A stretch of DNA of 64,000 nt from the NCBI RefSeq assembly GCF_027596085.1, contig NC_072465.1, positions 15,800,857 to 15,864,856 of the forward strand, in the 5' to 3' direction. A program made the position numbers and the translations under genes. A model generated the notes under the pieces. The model was not told the DNA's origin and made no database searches. It was given only the letters and a program-made list of their open reading frames with translations. This DNA comes from Anoplopoma fimbria. Its lineage: Eukaryota; Chordata; Actinopteri; Perciformes; Anoplopomatidae. This document shows, in pieces, positions 10,641 to 52,564 of this stretch; position 1 is the first letter of the stretch, and the number at the start of each line of letters is the position of its first letter.

Positions 10641-11560
10641 GATGCTTTACTATGACACTTTAATGTCATAATATTTTATGACTTTTTTTGGGCATACTAT
10701 ATTATGATGTTTTTCATGATGTTTATTTCCCATGGCATACTATGCTGTGACATTATTTATGATATACAATAACATCATTTTCTTTATCATATCAAACGAT
10801 GATATTTTTTATGACTTTCTTAGGAAAAGAATGTCATGACGTTTTCATGATGGCATCCTATACGAAGTAATTTTTCAGGACATTTCTATCATAAACTGTA
10901 CATATTTCAGTGTACTAAATTATTTTATTGCATACTTTACTATGACATTTTCATTACTTATTGACATCCTATATTATTTACTTATGACACACAATACTAT
11001 GACATTTTTTATTACATACTACATTATTTTTGGCATAATATACTACGACATTTCTTGGCATTTCATACTATAACATCTTGGTGTATCTATGATATGTTAT
11101 TAGTTTTGGCACAATATACACATTTTACATGACATTATAGTAACACACTATACCAAAGCATTTTAATGAGTTTTTGATGACATACTTTATCAATTTGTAT
11201 GGCATACTATAAAATGACAGTTTTACATATATTTCTATGAAATTTATCTTGACAGCTTATAGAAAAACTTTACTTTGACATTTGTATGGCAAAACTTGCT
11301 ATGACATTGATACTATGATGTTTTATGACTTAATTATGGTAAACTATAACCCTATGACATTTTCATGACAGATTTATGGCATACTGTAGTATGATATTCT
11401 GGCATACTGTAGTTTTATTTTTTTAACGGCATACCTCACGATAAAATTTTAATGACATACTATAATATGACTTTTTATTTTGGGGGGAATACACACCATG
11501 AATTTTCTTGGCATATCATACTATGATATTTTTAAGATATACTATATTATATAGATGTAC
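10640..11560. repeat. Degenerate AT-rich satellite, unit around 'atactatgacatttt'
   Basis: About 0.9 kb consists of diverged variants of 'ggcatactatgacattttt' and 'atgacatactat' in direct orientation, at irregular spacing of roughly 20-45 bp. There is no coding potential. It separates the Gypsy-like remnant from the eroded receptor copy. Confidence 0.7.
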
Positions 11561-11684
11561 TGCTGGTTCACCAAGTAACACTTGTTAGTGAGTGTGATGG
11601 ATATCCAAGGGCAAATTTCAGGGGGCCCCCCTGGCCTTCACCTACAAAATGTCCCTCAAAGGGACGCATGCACACTAACCAGGA

Positions 11685-11845
11685 AGAGACTCAAAATGAC
11701 CACAAATAAACATAAAACAACTACAAAGAAACACAAACTCCAAAGAGATGCAACACAGCTGCAAAGTGACACAAAGAGACTCACTATGAAAATGGGCAAA
11801 CCCAACACAGAGACACAAAATTACTACAAAGAGATTTAAAGAGAC
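11685..11845. repeat. Minisatellite of 'acaactacaaagaaacacaa' type
   Basis: Tandem, imperfect copies of an A/C-rich unit of roughly 19-20 bp (variants of 'aaacaactacaaagagacac') cover this stretch. An open frame across it is only low-complexity Lys/Thr-rich translation. Confidence 0.6.
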
Positions 11846-11979
11846 AAACTTATGCAAGTAAATTAACAATGTGCTGCTTAATATTTGTACCCACAGTACA
11901 AAGGAAGCCAGTATATAGTTCATTTTGCAGTAAATAGTATGACTCCTATAAATCAAGATGAAATAGAATAATTATTGTT

Positions 11980-13130
11980 ATTATTGCATGAAAATGTTAA
12001 CATTTATTACTGTGTGGTGTTACTGTTTGTGGCTGTGCACTGACTATGTTCAAGTGTTTGTTCTTCTGGCACTAAAGCTAGCTCTAACCCTGCAACCACT
12101 CTGCAAACAGCCTCAGGTGAGTATGTGCAATTCTTTAGCACTTGAATCAGTGGTTAAATTATGTTTACAACCTAAATTACTCTTAATGCTTGTTACTTCA
12201 AACCAGCGACAAAATAATATTGTGCTTGTCCATTTACATATTTGGTATGCACTGGTAGTGATGGTTGAAAGACGTTAGTTATGAACAGTCTTCCTGCTTC
12301 TTGTTAATGTTGTGAGAAGCAAAACTGACACTTGGTAATGGTTCCTCTTGATGCAAAGCAGAAACGTAAATATAGAAGTTTGTAGCAGTTGTGGAGTAGC
12401 TGCGGGTGTCATCTTGCTGGTTTACGCATTTCAAAAATAAAAACTGGTGAGAACTATGTCGATGTGTTTGTCTAATAAAGTCAGAATCTGTTTTATATGG
12501 GTGTAAACACATACTGTTTGATACTGGAGTTTGTCTCTAATATTAAAATGTATCTAAAATTTGCATTTTCACAATCATTGCATCTTGACATTTAACAACC
12601 ACTCAAATATATAAGCACCGAAAAAAGCTACCATGTCAGTCAGAAGACACTAGTCAAAGGAATTAGCTATTTGTAATATATATCCATATGATAGTCTTTG
12701 AGAGCAACCTCAAAAGAATCTAACCAAATTATTATTTATTTTTTATTAACAATACCAAAAACATAGCTTATGAGGAGCAAGTTGGTGAAAGGAGCTTCAG
12801 CAGCAAACATCATTGGCGTGAGTGTTTCAGCAGAATATCAGTGAGAAGCGTCGGGTTATAATGGGCCTGCTGATAGCCAGCTGTAAGCACAGCTTCACTG
12901 TTCTGTCTCAAGAATAGTCACAGATGACCTATTACACATTCTAGCTCGGGTCTTGTGATGATTGACTCATATTGAACTTTGTTCCGTTTGAACAGAGTTC
13001 TTGTAGCTGAGAGCAACATAAAAAAAACTATTGTGTAAATCTTCAGCTTGCACAGAACAAACCTACAAGACCTGCATCTCAAACTGAAAATAAACCATGT
13101 GTGTTGTGTGGGAGACCAACACTGAGACAA
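11980..13130 (+). pseudogene. Eroded 3' half of an Ig-receptor copy
   Basis: The stretch 12,295-12,490 aligns by eye with 7,195-7,395, the membrane-span exon and flanks of the complete gene. It shares 'gtttgtagcagttgtgg' and 'ctggtgagaactatg', but internal deletions break the frame inside the span. Near 12,095-12,120, 'ctgcaaacagcctcaggtga' matches the last stalk exon and donor. Further matches run through to about 13,110 (compare 7,930-8,000). No Ig exons remain. I infer an old tandem duplicate. Confidence 0.65.
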
Positions 13131-13362
13131 AAACAACCTCCTTTTGACAGGTTGAACTTTATTTCCCATGTGACCACACTACTGCATGAGAAGAGAAGGC
13201 ACAGAACTGTTCTCTAAACAGCTCATTTCTGAATTTGAATGGGTAATGCTGTCCACCTACATTGTGACCTTCAAATACTTGAATCCAATGAGCAGGGCTG
13301 AAGATAAATGTTTTACTTGATATGCAGACTTCATGTATTTCACAGGAGATGGCGTGTGGAGG

Positions 13363-13537
<175 letters not shown>

Positions 13538-14664
13538 CAGTGTTAACCTTTTGACTTAGTGTATGTTTGCTTTTTTACAACAGGAAGCTAGATTTATATG
13601 GCTACAAAATAAAGTCTGTGTGACTCGTTACTGAGTCAAAAGTGTTTCTCCCTCAGTACTAGGTTCTGGGTGTGATGAGGGATTAAAACCTACTGCTACT
13701 GTACATACCCTCAGTACATAATCTAATCTCATTTATTGTTCCATCTATCACGTATGACGGCATCACCACCACATCATCAAACACACGCAAACACTTGAGA
13801 AAACAACACAACGGGTAAATAAAGGAAGGAAAATATTTCTTTGTATTTATTCATCAGCTTTCTCAAACATGAGGTTAAGAGTATGGTCACCTTGACATAT
13901 TATGGCTAGATATATCGATGTGACATTCTGTGATCTTCTTCATGCATCTTTAGTCATCTTCGTCTGAAATGTCGTCTGCTTTAAAACAAGAGAAACTGGC
14001 AGAATAAAGCAAGTTCTAAATTTCCCGTTGTCTCTCAGCTATTTTACATGATCCATATTATTCCAGACACCAAATATTTAGGTATAAAATAAAATATTTG
14101 GAGAAAGAAAACTATGACGGCACTGTCAACTCTTTTTAGCAATTTACTGCCAAAAATAAAGACGGCTCTGCATTCTTTTCACGAGACAAAAGTGCTTTTT
14201 TACATTCCACAAACTAACTTTAGCTTTCTTTTTTTCCTCACAACAAAGAAACAAACAATATTTGATGGCTTACTGTCATCCTTTGCACAAAGTACTTGTT
14301 TTATACTTTGACAAAAGAATACCTTGTTTTTAATGTTTACATCGTGATTTTCTTTCCCTTATTTAATATCAGCACATATTCAGTACATTATGGAAAACTG
14401 TCAGTGGTGTGATCTGTAATGCTCTGAGCAAAGTAACCAAGTACTCCCATTAATCTCTTTTTCTTTTGCTGCGCCGCATCGCTTATGTTTCTGCATTAAT
14501 GGATGCGTGTCTCAGTGCTACATATAAAGATTTGTTTCTTAGTAGAGCGCAGCCTGTTGCAGAGGTATGAGCAAATTCAGTTCTGATTGGCCATGTTCTC
14601 TATGTGATTAAAGCATCTTCTTGTTGATTTAGTCCTTACTGATGTCCAGTTCTGCTGCTATCGG
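13538..14664 (-). other. Probable 3' UTR of cacna2d3 and intergenic DNA
   Basis: This lies downstream of the cacna2d3 stop codon on the minus strand. A minus-strand AATAAA at 13,851-13,846, about 810 nt after the stop, is a plausible polyadenylation signal. I see no other gene here. Confidence 0.45.
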
Positions 14665-44657
<29,993 letters not shown>

Positions 44658-44779
44658 CTTCAGCTCCGGTAGCACAAGATCTGTACAATATAAAATCCCG
44701 TCCCCAACACCGTACTGGACTGCTGGACCCCGGTGCACCGTCTCCAGCCGCGGTGCTGCCAGCACGTACCCTACTGTAT

Positions 44780-44823
<44 letters not shown>

Positions 44824-44834
44824 CACTCACACAC

Positions 44835-44883
<49 letters not shown>

Positions 44884-45000
44884 CACCTTCCAGCCTCCAT
44901 ACTCTACTCACTTGCCTTTCCCTGAAAAGGGAAACCCCTGCAAGAATCACGGACCTTTTTTATTCCTGGAAACGTGTCGTCTGCATGTTTGAAACCCAGA
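44658..45000 (-). promoter_or_regulatory. cacna2d3: Proximal promoter/5' UTR region of cacna2d3
   Basis: Immediately upstream of the chosen start codon on the minus strand. GC-rich sequence (44,690-44,765) is followed by two (GA)n tracts, 44,782-44,820 and 44,838-44,880, which read as (CT)n on the coding strand. No TATA box is clear. Transcription start is not determined. Confidence 0.4.
44782..44880. repeat. Paired (GA)n tracts upstream of cacna2d3
   Basis: Two GA runs of about 20 units each, separated by 'actcactcacacacagaa'. They lie 125-225 bp upstream of the start codon at 44,657. Confidence 0.97.
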
Positions 45001-45545
45001 CTGAGGAGGCGAAATCGACCCTGATTCCTGGAGTCTATGGGGGGGGGGGTCCTCAGTTTCTAATTGAAAAGAGCACAGCATGGGCAGGTGTTGAGAACAT
45101 TTTAATTCATCTGCAAAATGCTGATGAACGCTGTGAACTTTGGTTCTTCTCTGCGACGCACTTGGTTCTTCTCTCGACTGCTCAGAAGTTGTTGCATTAA
45201 ACGCTGACGCTGCAGTATACTGTACACGCTTGATGTAACTACTGTATGGTCTCCCATCTCCAGGCTGCACACATTAAAAAACCTGCGAAAGCGTGTGATT
45301 TTTTTTATTATAACTGCAATGTCATTTATTATGCATAACATAATTAATTCGTAAGAATAAGAACTTGGAAATAAGCAGCACACAATAAGGGGAGATTCCT
45401 GACATAAAATGGCTCTCTGGGCGGTAATGAGACTGCAGATGTTTGATGGAGGCTTCCGCACTGCCAGCAGCAAAGGAGGAAAAACAATGTGCACACTGAG
45501 TTCAGATAATGAACAGGCCTAATGCGAAACAACCAAAATGAGAGA

Positions 45546-45973
45546 GAAAGTGGTGGAAGAAGTATTCAAATAATTTACTTAAGTAAAAGTACAATATAAA
45601 AATACTCCATTACGTGTCAAAGTCCTGCACCCAAAATGATAAAAGCGTTAGTAACAAAATGTTCTTGCAGTATTTGTTATTGACGCAATAATATGCAGCC
45701 TATACTTAAATGTTGTCGTTGGTCAAAGTGGAGCTTATTTTAGCCATTTCATCTGCAATAATGGATATTTACACTTACACTTAAGTTTTGTATATAAACT
45801 CTGAATCTGAAAAAAAAATGTTACTATAGCTCTTAAATAAATGTAGTGAAGTGAAAAGTGAAATATTTCCATACCTAAGTATGAATCAAACCTATAAAAT
45901 GGAAATACTCAAGTACAGTCAAAACTTAAGTACAGTACTTGAGTAAATGTACTAAGTTACTTGCACCACTGGA
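45546..45973. mobile_element. MITE-like DNA transposon with 'agtggtg' terminal inverted repeats
   Basis: The left end reads AGTGGTGGAAGAAGTATT and the right end, reverse-complemented, AGTGGTGCAAGTAACTTA. It has an AT-rich, non-coding interior containing 'aaaaatactccattacgtgt'. The same family occurs in fragments at 23,157, 31,740 and probably 50,675. No clear target-site duplication was found. Confidence 0.65.
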
Positions 45974-48575
45974 GAAAGATACAGGTAAATAAATACATAT
46001 TTTTAGCAAAACCTCCTGTTAACTTTGTGTTTTTGTCTGTGATTAACTGAAGTCTAATGTTTCATCAATGACGTCACTGTGGACCACAGAGATCATTCAG
46101 GTACAGACCAGAGGTGAGTTAGCACCTCTGTCTCGTGACAGAAGAAACTCTGCATACCGTTTGTAAAGTAGCCTATGCTATGACGTTTCAGTCGGTGTCA
46201 TCAGTGCTTACTATATAAAATAAGACTGGATGATGTTCCCGTCGTCTTCTCTAAACGCTGATTAGAAAGCGATAATGATGTCAATGCAGCTGCCCGGTTG
46301 ATGCACCACCACCTCCACCACCACCCCAGCAACCGTGTTTCCACTTGAAGCTTTTATTAGTTTCGTAATTGCATCGTACATCAAAGTTGTGAGGAGCCTG
46401 TACTGTCTGGAACGTGCCGATAAGGTTCCTGCATGTTGGATGACGGACAGTATCATCCAGTCTCTCTCCCAACACAGCCTCCCTGAATGCTTTAATTAAC
46501 TATTGATGGCAAATAAAAGCAGTTCTTGGTCACGATATACTGAAGAAAGTCCCCTAGTTGTATTTGTCCAGTTTAAGACACTACTCGGACTCATGCTGAA
46601 GTGTCCTTGAGCAAGGAATGCGTTACCTTCTTCCGGGTCGTTGCACCAGTTTCACCATCCTTAACGCATACTGATACTACATTCTCAACTTTAGTGTTTT
46701 CCTGAAATAATGTCATTAGTGCATTTAAATGGGTTCCAGCAGCTTCCAACACAATTTTAATGATCTTAATGAGGACTTTAAGAACAAATACTCTGCTTTG
46801 AACAATATTTTTTGTTCTCACAAAAAACTTCTTAGAATTCATCTCCCTCATTGAAAAACAAGGATTTTATTAAAATGCAAATGTTTTTCATTTAAAAAGT
46901 TTAAGTACTGGACATAAGATATCCTACCTCATTGAAAAATCCATTTACAGTGTGTGAGCGTTTGAGGTTCCATATCACACTTGTTTAAATTGCATTCTGG
47001 ATCATAATTGGCTTCCAAGCTAGTTGTGATGTCACAAAGTTCTGCATCTTAAACTTTCAGATTTGATGAAGGAGGAAGGAAAATAACTCAGGATATGGCT
47101 ATTGATCATATTGAAAATTAAATAATCCTCTGATATACAGACGTCTCTTTCCCAATGTAAGTCTATAGGTGAAAAGTATTTTTTGGCCCAATGGACACTG
47201 AAGTGGTAACTCCACGGTTTGGCCACTATGTAAAATGTGTTTCAATGCATGCTGCTCTTCCTGGGATAGGTGCTCATTGATTACTGCTTTTGTCCCTTTA
47301 GGAGCCGACAGCATCAACACAAAATCAAAAGTTCCTTGTTGTTGCTGTAAAGACAAACAATAAAGGTTAGCTTGCAAGCTTATACTGGGGCTTCCAACCA
47401 AACCACACAGACTTCATCAGGGAGTGGAATTTGCTCAGTTTTCATGGAAGTCGGTCTGTTGTCATGCATCATTTAACCAATAGCTCTTTTTGGAGCTGTT
47501 GTCCAGGTTAACTCGATGTAAGTTCATATTTAACCTTGTAAAAAGAAGTTTGTAGAATTAATGTAAAAGACATAAAGGCATAAAGCTTTTATAATAGGAG
47601 CCAGACTGCTGTTGAACTCTCCACCCAAACAGTTGTAATCTCTTTCTTGACTTGATTGGACATAAACCTCTTAGAGGGTTAAACATCGGACACCTGTCGT
47701 GTTAAGTTCAGGGGCTTAACCTCACCTTGTGCCTTCAGCAGCCGCCCGGTAATTCATGTCCGACCACCTACAAATGTCAATTTATTCTCACCCTGTGAAC
47801 TGTGACTGCAGAGAGATTACATCTAACCTCAGTGTACCATATGTTGTTGCCTGGTCTTACTCGTGTACAGACCCATTGTCACAGTCACGTATATCAAGCT
47901 TTAATGCATTGGTATCTCTAACTCAGCATCAATCTGACTCACGTTTGATAATATGTTGAGTACAAACGTATTAGCGTATAGCACATCACAGTGAGTCTAG
48001 ACGCTTTATTGTGTACGTCATCAAGAGCTTAACCGTTACTTCACCATTTGGGGAACAACAGTGGGGTTAAGTTGGATCTCAGTGCTGGAACACAGACTTG
48101 TCCTTAAGCTGACCAAGTGCAAAAACATTGTCATCTGTGTGACATAAAAATAAAGCAGACTATCCAGAGATGCATCAGAGGAATTCATTTTATATTTAGT
48201 TTACATTGTTGTTTAGCAGATGACTCAGTGAATGCTGCAATGTTGGTCTTTAGTCAGGTGTATAAACTGTACTGGGTTAGATGTATATTTCCATCATTAT
48301 AATCCCTGGTTGGCAAAACCAAACCAATATCAGCTAAAATAAGGTATTTAGCTGTGTGCAACATCAGGATGACATATTTATGACCCAACATCAGATAAAG
48401 GTTTGCAAAGACGCCTGTCTGTACATATAATATTTCAGTTATTTCAGTTATTGTGGATTCTTTACTGCTTTTTATTGCTTATTCATAATACTTGTTTTTT
48501 ATTTTCATTTATCTTGTTTTTCTTTTACTATGTCTCTTGTTTGCTCTATAACCTACGCTGCTGTAATCCTGTAAA

Positions 48576-48636
48576 TTTCCCCGCTGCGGGACTAATAAAG
48601 GATTATCTTATTTTATCTTATCTTATCTTATCTTAA
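48576..48636 (+). repeat. Retroposon 3' end with (ATCTT)n tail
   Basis: 'ttccccgctgcgggactaat' followed by aaaggatt and then tandem 'atctt' units is a typical fish retroposon terminus. Confidence 0.6.
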
Positions 48637-49792
48637 ACTGAACAAGGAAGTAAATCTTTCCCACGTACTGATTCATCAAAACAAAAATCTAAACTCTAAA
48701 TCTGACAAAGTAACTATTTTGTGGCTTCTTCTACTTATGTTGATTTAATTAAAATAATTAAAGTGCTTCAGTAACAGTAAAGAAAATACAAGCAAGTGTC
48801 CATCAGAGCAAATTCAAGTGTGGCAATTAATAAATATTGATCAGTTTAACACCGGGATTTTGCCAAATTTAGCTTGTCCCACCTGACTATGTCTTATACT
48901 TCTCATAGATTTGTACTGTTAATTCTTCCATCATGCAATTAACTTTTACAGTAAGTTTAAATCAATCAATTTGTCAGTCATTTTCCATGTTTAGGATGAA
49001 TATAAACATTTTTCGAAGGGGGAGGATCATGCTTAAAAATATATATTTTTTTAAAGAAACGCTCTACCTTTTCTCATTTCTTTGAGTCTTGATGACTGTA
49101 GCTCTCTTTATTTGGGGGTTACAGTTGAGATAAGCTAGTTTTTCTTGTCGCACCTACAGCTTGTCCTCAATGTAGTAGCCAGACTCCTCACTGCTGAGAA
49201 GGGAGACCACATAACTACCTCATCCCTTTTATTTTTGTTGGCAACACCATCTTTTTCTTAATTTTTTTTTTATTTCAATAGTGCAAATATGCTTGAATGA
49301 TTCTGTAAAGCAGTTTGGTTAACATATATGGTTCTTACATGTACTCTATAAATAAGTTGACCTGTCTGCCGATTAAACTTTCTCTGATCCCTGATTTATG
49401 TAAGGAAAGCAAGAGGGAGAGAGAGGGAGGGAGAGACGTAAAAGTGAGAGACGCAAGCAGAAGGAGATCAACAGCTCTTATCAATATTTACTGTGTTTAC
49501 AGACACCTCCTCTGAGCATTTCTTTTTTTGCACTTGCTAAGAGGTCTGATCCTGGTGAGGAGTACACTGGAGCCTTTTTTAGTGCCTTTACAATCAAGCA
49601 AAAGGTGAGGGATCAAGGATGATCATTTGAAGGAATTACTCTTTGTTAAATCCAGATCTGGAGGACTTATGCTTAGACTCTGACTGTGGGAATCTAATCT
49701 CAGCTCTCACACTCCAGTACTGAGATATTGACTATCTAGAGTCTCCGGGACAAGAAGAAACTACCTGACCACTTTTTTCAAGCTTTGCATCA

Positions 49793-52564
49793 ATGCAACA
49801 ATCAGTTTTTTTCTCAAATGCTTCCTCCTATGAGGGTCCGAATGGGGAACCCCCTCTGTCACGCACTGGCTTCATCATTCTCTCCATCATTATGGCCTTT
49901 TTCACCGGTCCGGCCATCGTACTCAACGCTACGGTGATCATTGTGTCCCTCATGCACAAGCAGCTGAGGCAGCCGCTCAACTACGCTCTGGTGAACATGG
50001 CTGTGGCTGACCTAGGCACAGCAATGACTGGAGGGGTTCTGTCTGTGGTCAACAACGCCCAGGGGTACTTCTCCCTGGGAAGGACCGGCTGTGTGATGGA
50101 GGGCTTTGCAGTGTCCTTGTTTGGTGAGTGAAAGGAGCAGCACAGTAAAGGTGACATGCATATACGTTCATCTGGAAAATTACATTTTGGTTCAAGAAAC
50201 ATTTGAAAGGGTGACTCATTTCATCACTATATTCACTCACATTTTTCAAGTATGCACTTCCTTCATTCTCCCCATGAGTCCCCCTGACTTTGCTTTATCT
50301 CACTCGTCCGCAGGCATCACATCTCTGTGCACAGTAGCTCTGATCGCAGTGGAGAGGATGTTTGTTGTGTGTAAGCCGTTGGGACAGATAACCTTCCAAA
50401 AAAAGCATGCACTTGGAGGTATCGCCTTATCCTGGTTGTGGTCCCTCTCTTGGAACTTGCCTCCCCTGTTTGGCTGGGGCAGGTATGAGCTGGAGGGCGT
50501 CGGGACGTCCTGTGCACCAGACTGGCACAACCGAGACCCTACAAACGTCTCCTACATCCTGGCTTACTTTGCTGTGTGCTTTGCAGTTCCCTTTGCTCTT
50601 ATATTGGCATCCTACACGAAGCTAATGTGGACATTACATCAGGTGAGCATTTATAAATGTGGCTGTGGTGGAAAGTATCTTCTGTAGGTACATTTACTCA
50701 AGTACTGTACTTCAGTACAATTTTGATCTTGAGTTGTTCTTGAGTATTTCCATTCTACACAGAAGAGGGAAATATACAACTTTTTTCTCCACTAAATTTA
50801 TCTGATATCTAAAGTTTTTAAATTAAATTTAAATTAAATTAAAAAAAAAAAACCACATTGAATTGTTACAGATAGAACCTGCAAATCCAAACACATGCCC
50901 CTCAATTCAAATGTGTTTTAATTATCAAAAAATCCATTTCCCCTTTAAACTTCTTCTAAGGTTTTATTTAAATAACTTTTTTTGACAGAAATAAGTAAAA
51001 TTACTAAATATTCCTCAAAAAAAGAGAGAAAAAAAAAGAAAGCAAAATTGCATTGCATATTTTAATAATAATAATCATCTCACAACCTTTCAGATTTATC
51101 TTGTGACCCTTTGGAGGGGACCAGAACCCTTCGTTGAGAACCACTAGACTAAACTACTTGACTGGATTTTCAAAATGATCTCCAACTCGACCAGCTACAA
51201 TAGTAAAATGCTGCTTACTTGTTGCATCAGTAATCATACACAATAATATATCACTCACATGGGCCATTTTTCTGCAGAATGAGTAGTTTTATTTTGTATG
51301 CTTTTCTTTACATTTTAAAGAAATAGGATTTTGATTGCAGGATTTTAATTGAAATTAAAAAGTAGAGGAGTATCTCTATCACCATTAATCATATGGTGAC
51401 TAGTGAAATGCAGCAACGGTACCAGGCGTGTGAATTAAACCAGTGGCCCTGACTATTTTAAACAATACTCTGTTTTACAGGTGTCAAAGATGGCCTGTCT
51501 GGAAGGCGGTGCAGTAGCTAAAGGAGAGATGAAGGTGGCGTCCATGGTGGTTCTGATGGTCCTGACGTTTCTGATCAGCTGGTTGCCTTATGCCAGCCTG
51601 GCCCTGCTGGTGATCTACAAGCCTGATGTGGAGATTCACCCGTTGGTGGGCACAGTGCCTGTTTACCTGGCCAAGAGCAGCACTATGTACAATCCTATCA
51701 TCTACATCTATCTCAACAAACAGGTAATGTAACACCACATACAGAGGAAAATTGAATTTGGACTGATTTAATGAACACAATGTAGGAAAAGCTTGCTGTG
51801 AATAAGCTCTAAAATACTTCACTTCAGCACCATCTAGTGGGAGTTGATGGACAGCATACCTTGCCTTGTCTTGTCTTGGATATATTCTAAAGACATATCC
51901 TGAACAACATTTGAATGTAATAATAACGCTTTAATTCATTTAAGTCTTCCCTTACTATACAGTTTGTTTAAATTAAATATCTTCATTCTTTTTTTTCAAG
52001 CATAAAGCAAAACTATTATAACTATAAATACTACATTACCCTATTATAACAAAAGTAGTTTGAGTCTCCTGAACAACTGTGAAACTTTACTTTACCCCAC
52101 ACTATTTAGAATTTCTAAGCATTATAGAAACTTTAAATAAATGTTGTGTAACACACTATAATGTAGTTGTAAGCAGATATACAGACATGTTAAGTGTTTA
52201 TAAATGTTCAATCTTTGTCACCAATTAACAATAAGCTACTATTACATTATATTAAACATTATACTTTATTACAATGGTGTTACGACCACATTAAACAAAA
52301 CTGATTTCTGCTCACAGCTATATTATAGTGTGTTGTGAACCAAAAATAAAAAATATACAGCACATATAATTTAAATGATTTTGATGATTTTTGTAGGATG
52401 TTTTTTCTTGGCTAAACTTTCTATGCTGTGGCTCATTTTGTTTTCTCTAGTTTCGTAAATATGCAGTGCCCTTTCTGTTGTGTGGGAAAGAGCCCTTGGT
52501 GGACGAAGAGGCTTCAGAGGCGACGACTGTGGAGACTTCCCCAAACAAAGTGTCTCCTGCTTGA
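49793..52564 (+). CDS. Non-visual opsin, parapinopsin type, complete
   Basis: Four exons, 49793-50123, 50314-50642, 51481-51723 and 52451-52564, give 338 aa. It is a G-protein-coupled, retinal-binding light receptor. Visible landmarks: seven hydrophobic segments; Lys285 in AKSST (retinal Schiff base, bovine 296); Glu103 (position 113) and Glu171 (position 181), both possible counterions; the disulfide pair Cys100/Cys177; NPIIY 291-295. The closest family match from memory is catfish parapinopsin, in stretches such as KQLRQPLNYALVN, PPLFGWG-x-YELEG, RDP-x-NVSYIL and the LLCGK tail. The motif after TM3 is ERM (124-126), not D/ERY. It lies head to head with cacna2d3 and tail to tail with cacna1d. 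Parapinopsins are bistable pineal pigments; the exact paralogue is not certain, so I give no symbol. Confidence 0.9.
50675..51150. mobile_element. Probable repeat insertion in opsin intron 2
   Basis: 'ggtacatttactcaagtact' followed by gtacttcagtac resembles an end of the 'tggtggaagaagta' family. The sequence then becomes A-rich, and near 51,140 'ccttcgttgagaaccactag' resembles another dispersed repeat. The limits are uncertain. Confidence 0.4.

Larger units (their letters stand above)
45000..49792. other. Intergenic region between cacna2d3 and the opsin
   Basis: The shared upstream region of two divergently transcribed genes. Apart from the MITE-like repeat (45,546-45,973) and the retroposon tail (48,576-48,636), I see no gene. 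Open frames such as 47,099-47,401 on the minus strand have no recognisable domain. Confidence 0.5.

Noticed and set aside
47099..47401. 100-codon minus-strand open frame between cacna2d3 and the opsin
   Set aside because: No domain or splice context recognised; may be part of a dispersed repeat.
49793..52564. Assignment as VA opsin or parietopsin
   Set aside because: The RDPxNVSYIL segment and the LLCGK C-terminal region fit parapinopsin better, but without a tree the exact clade stays open.
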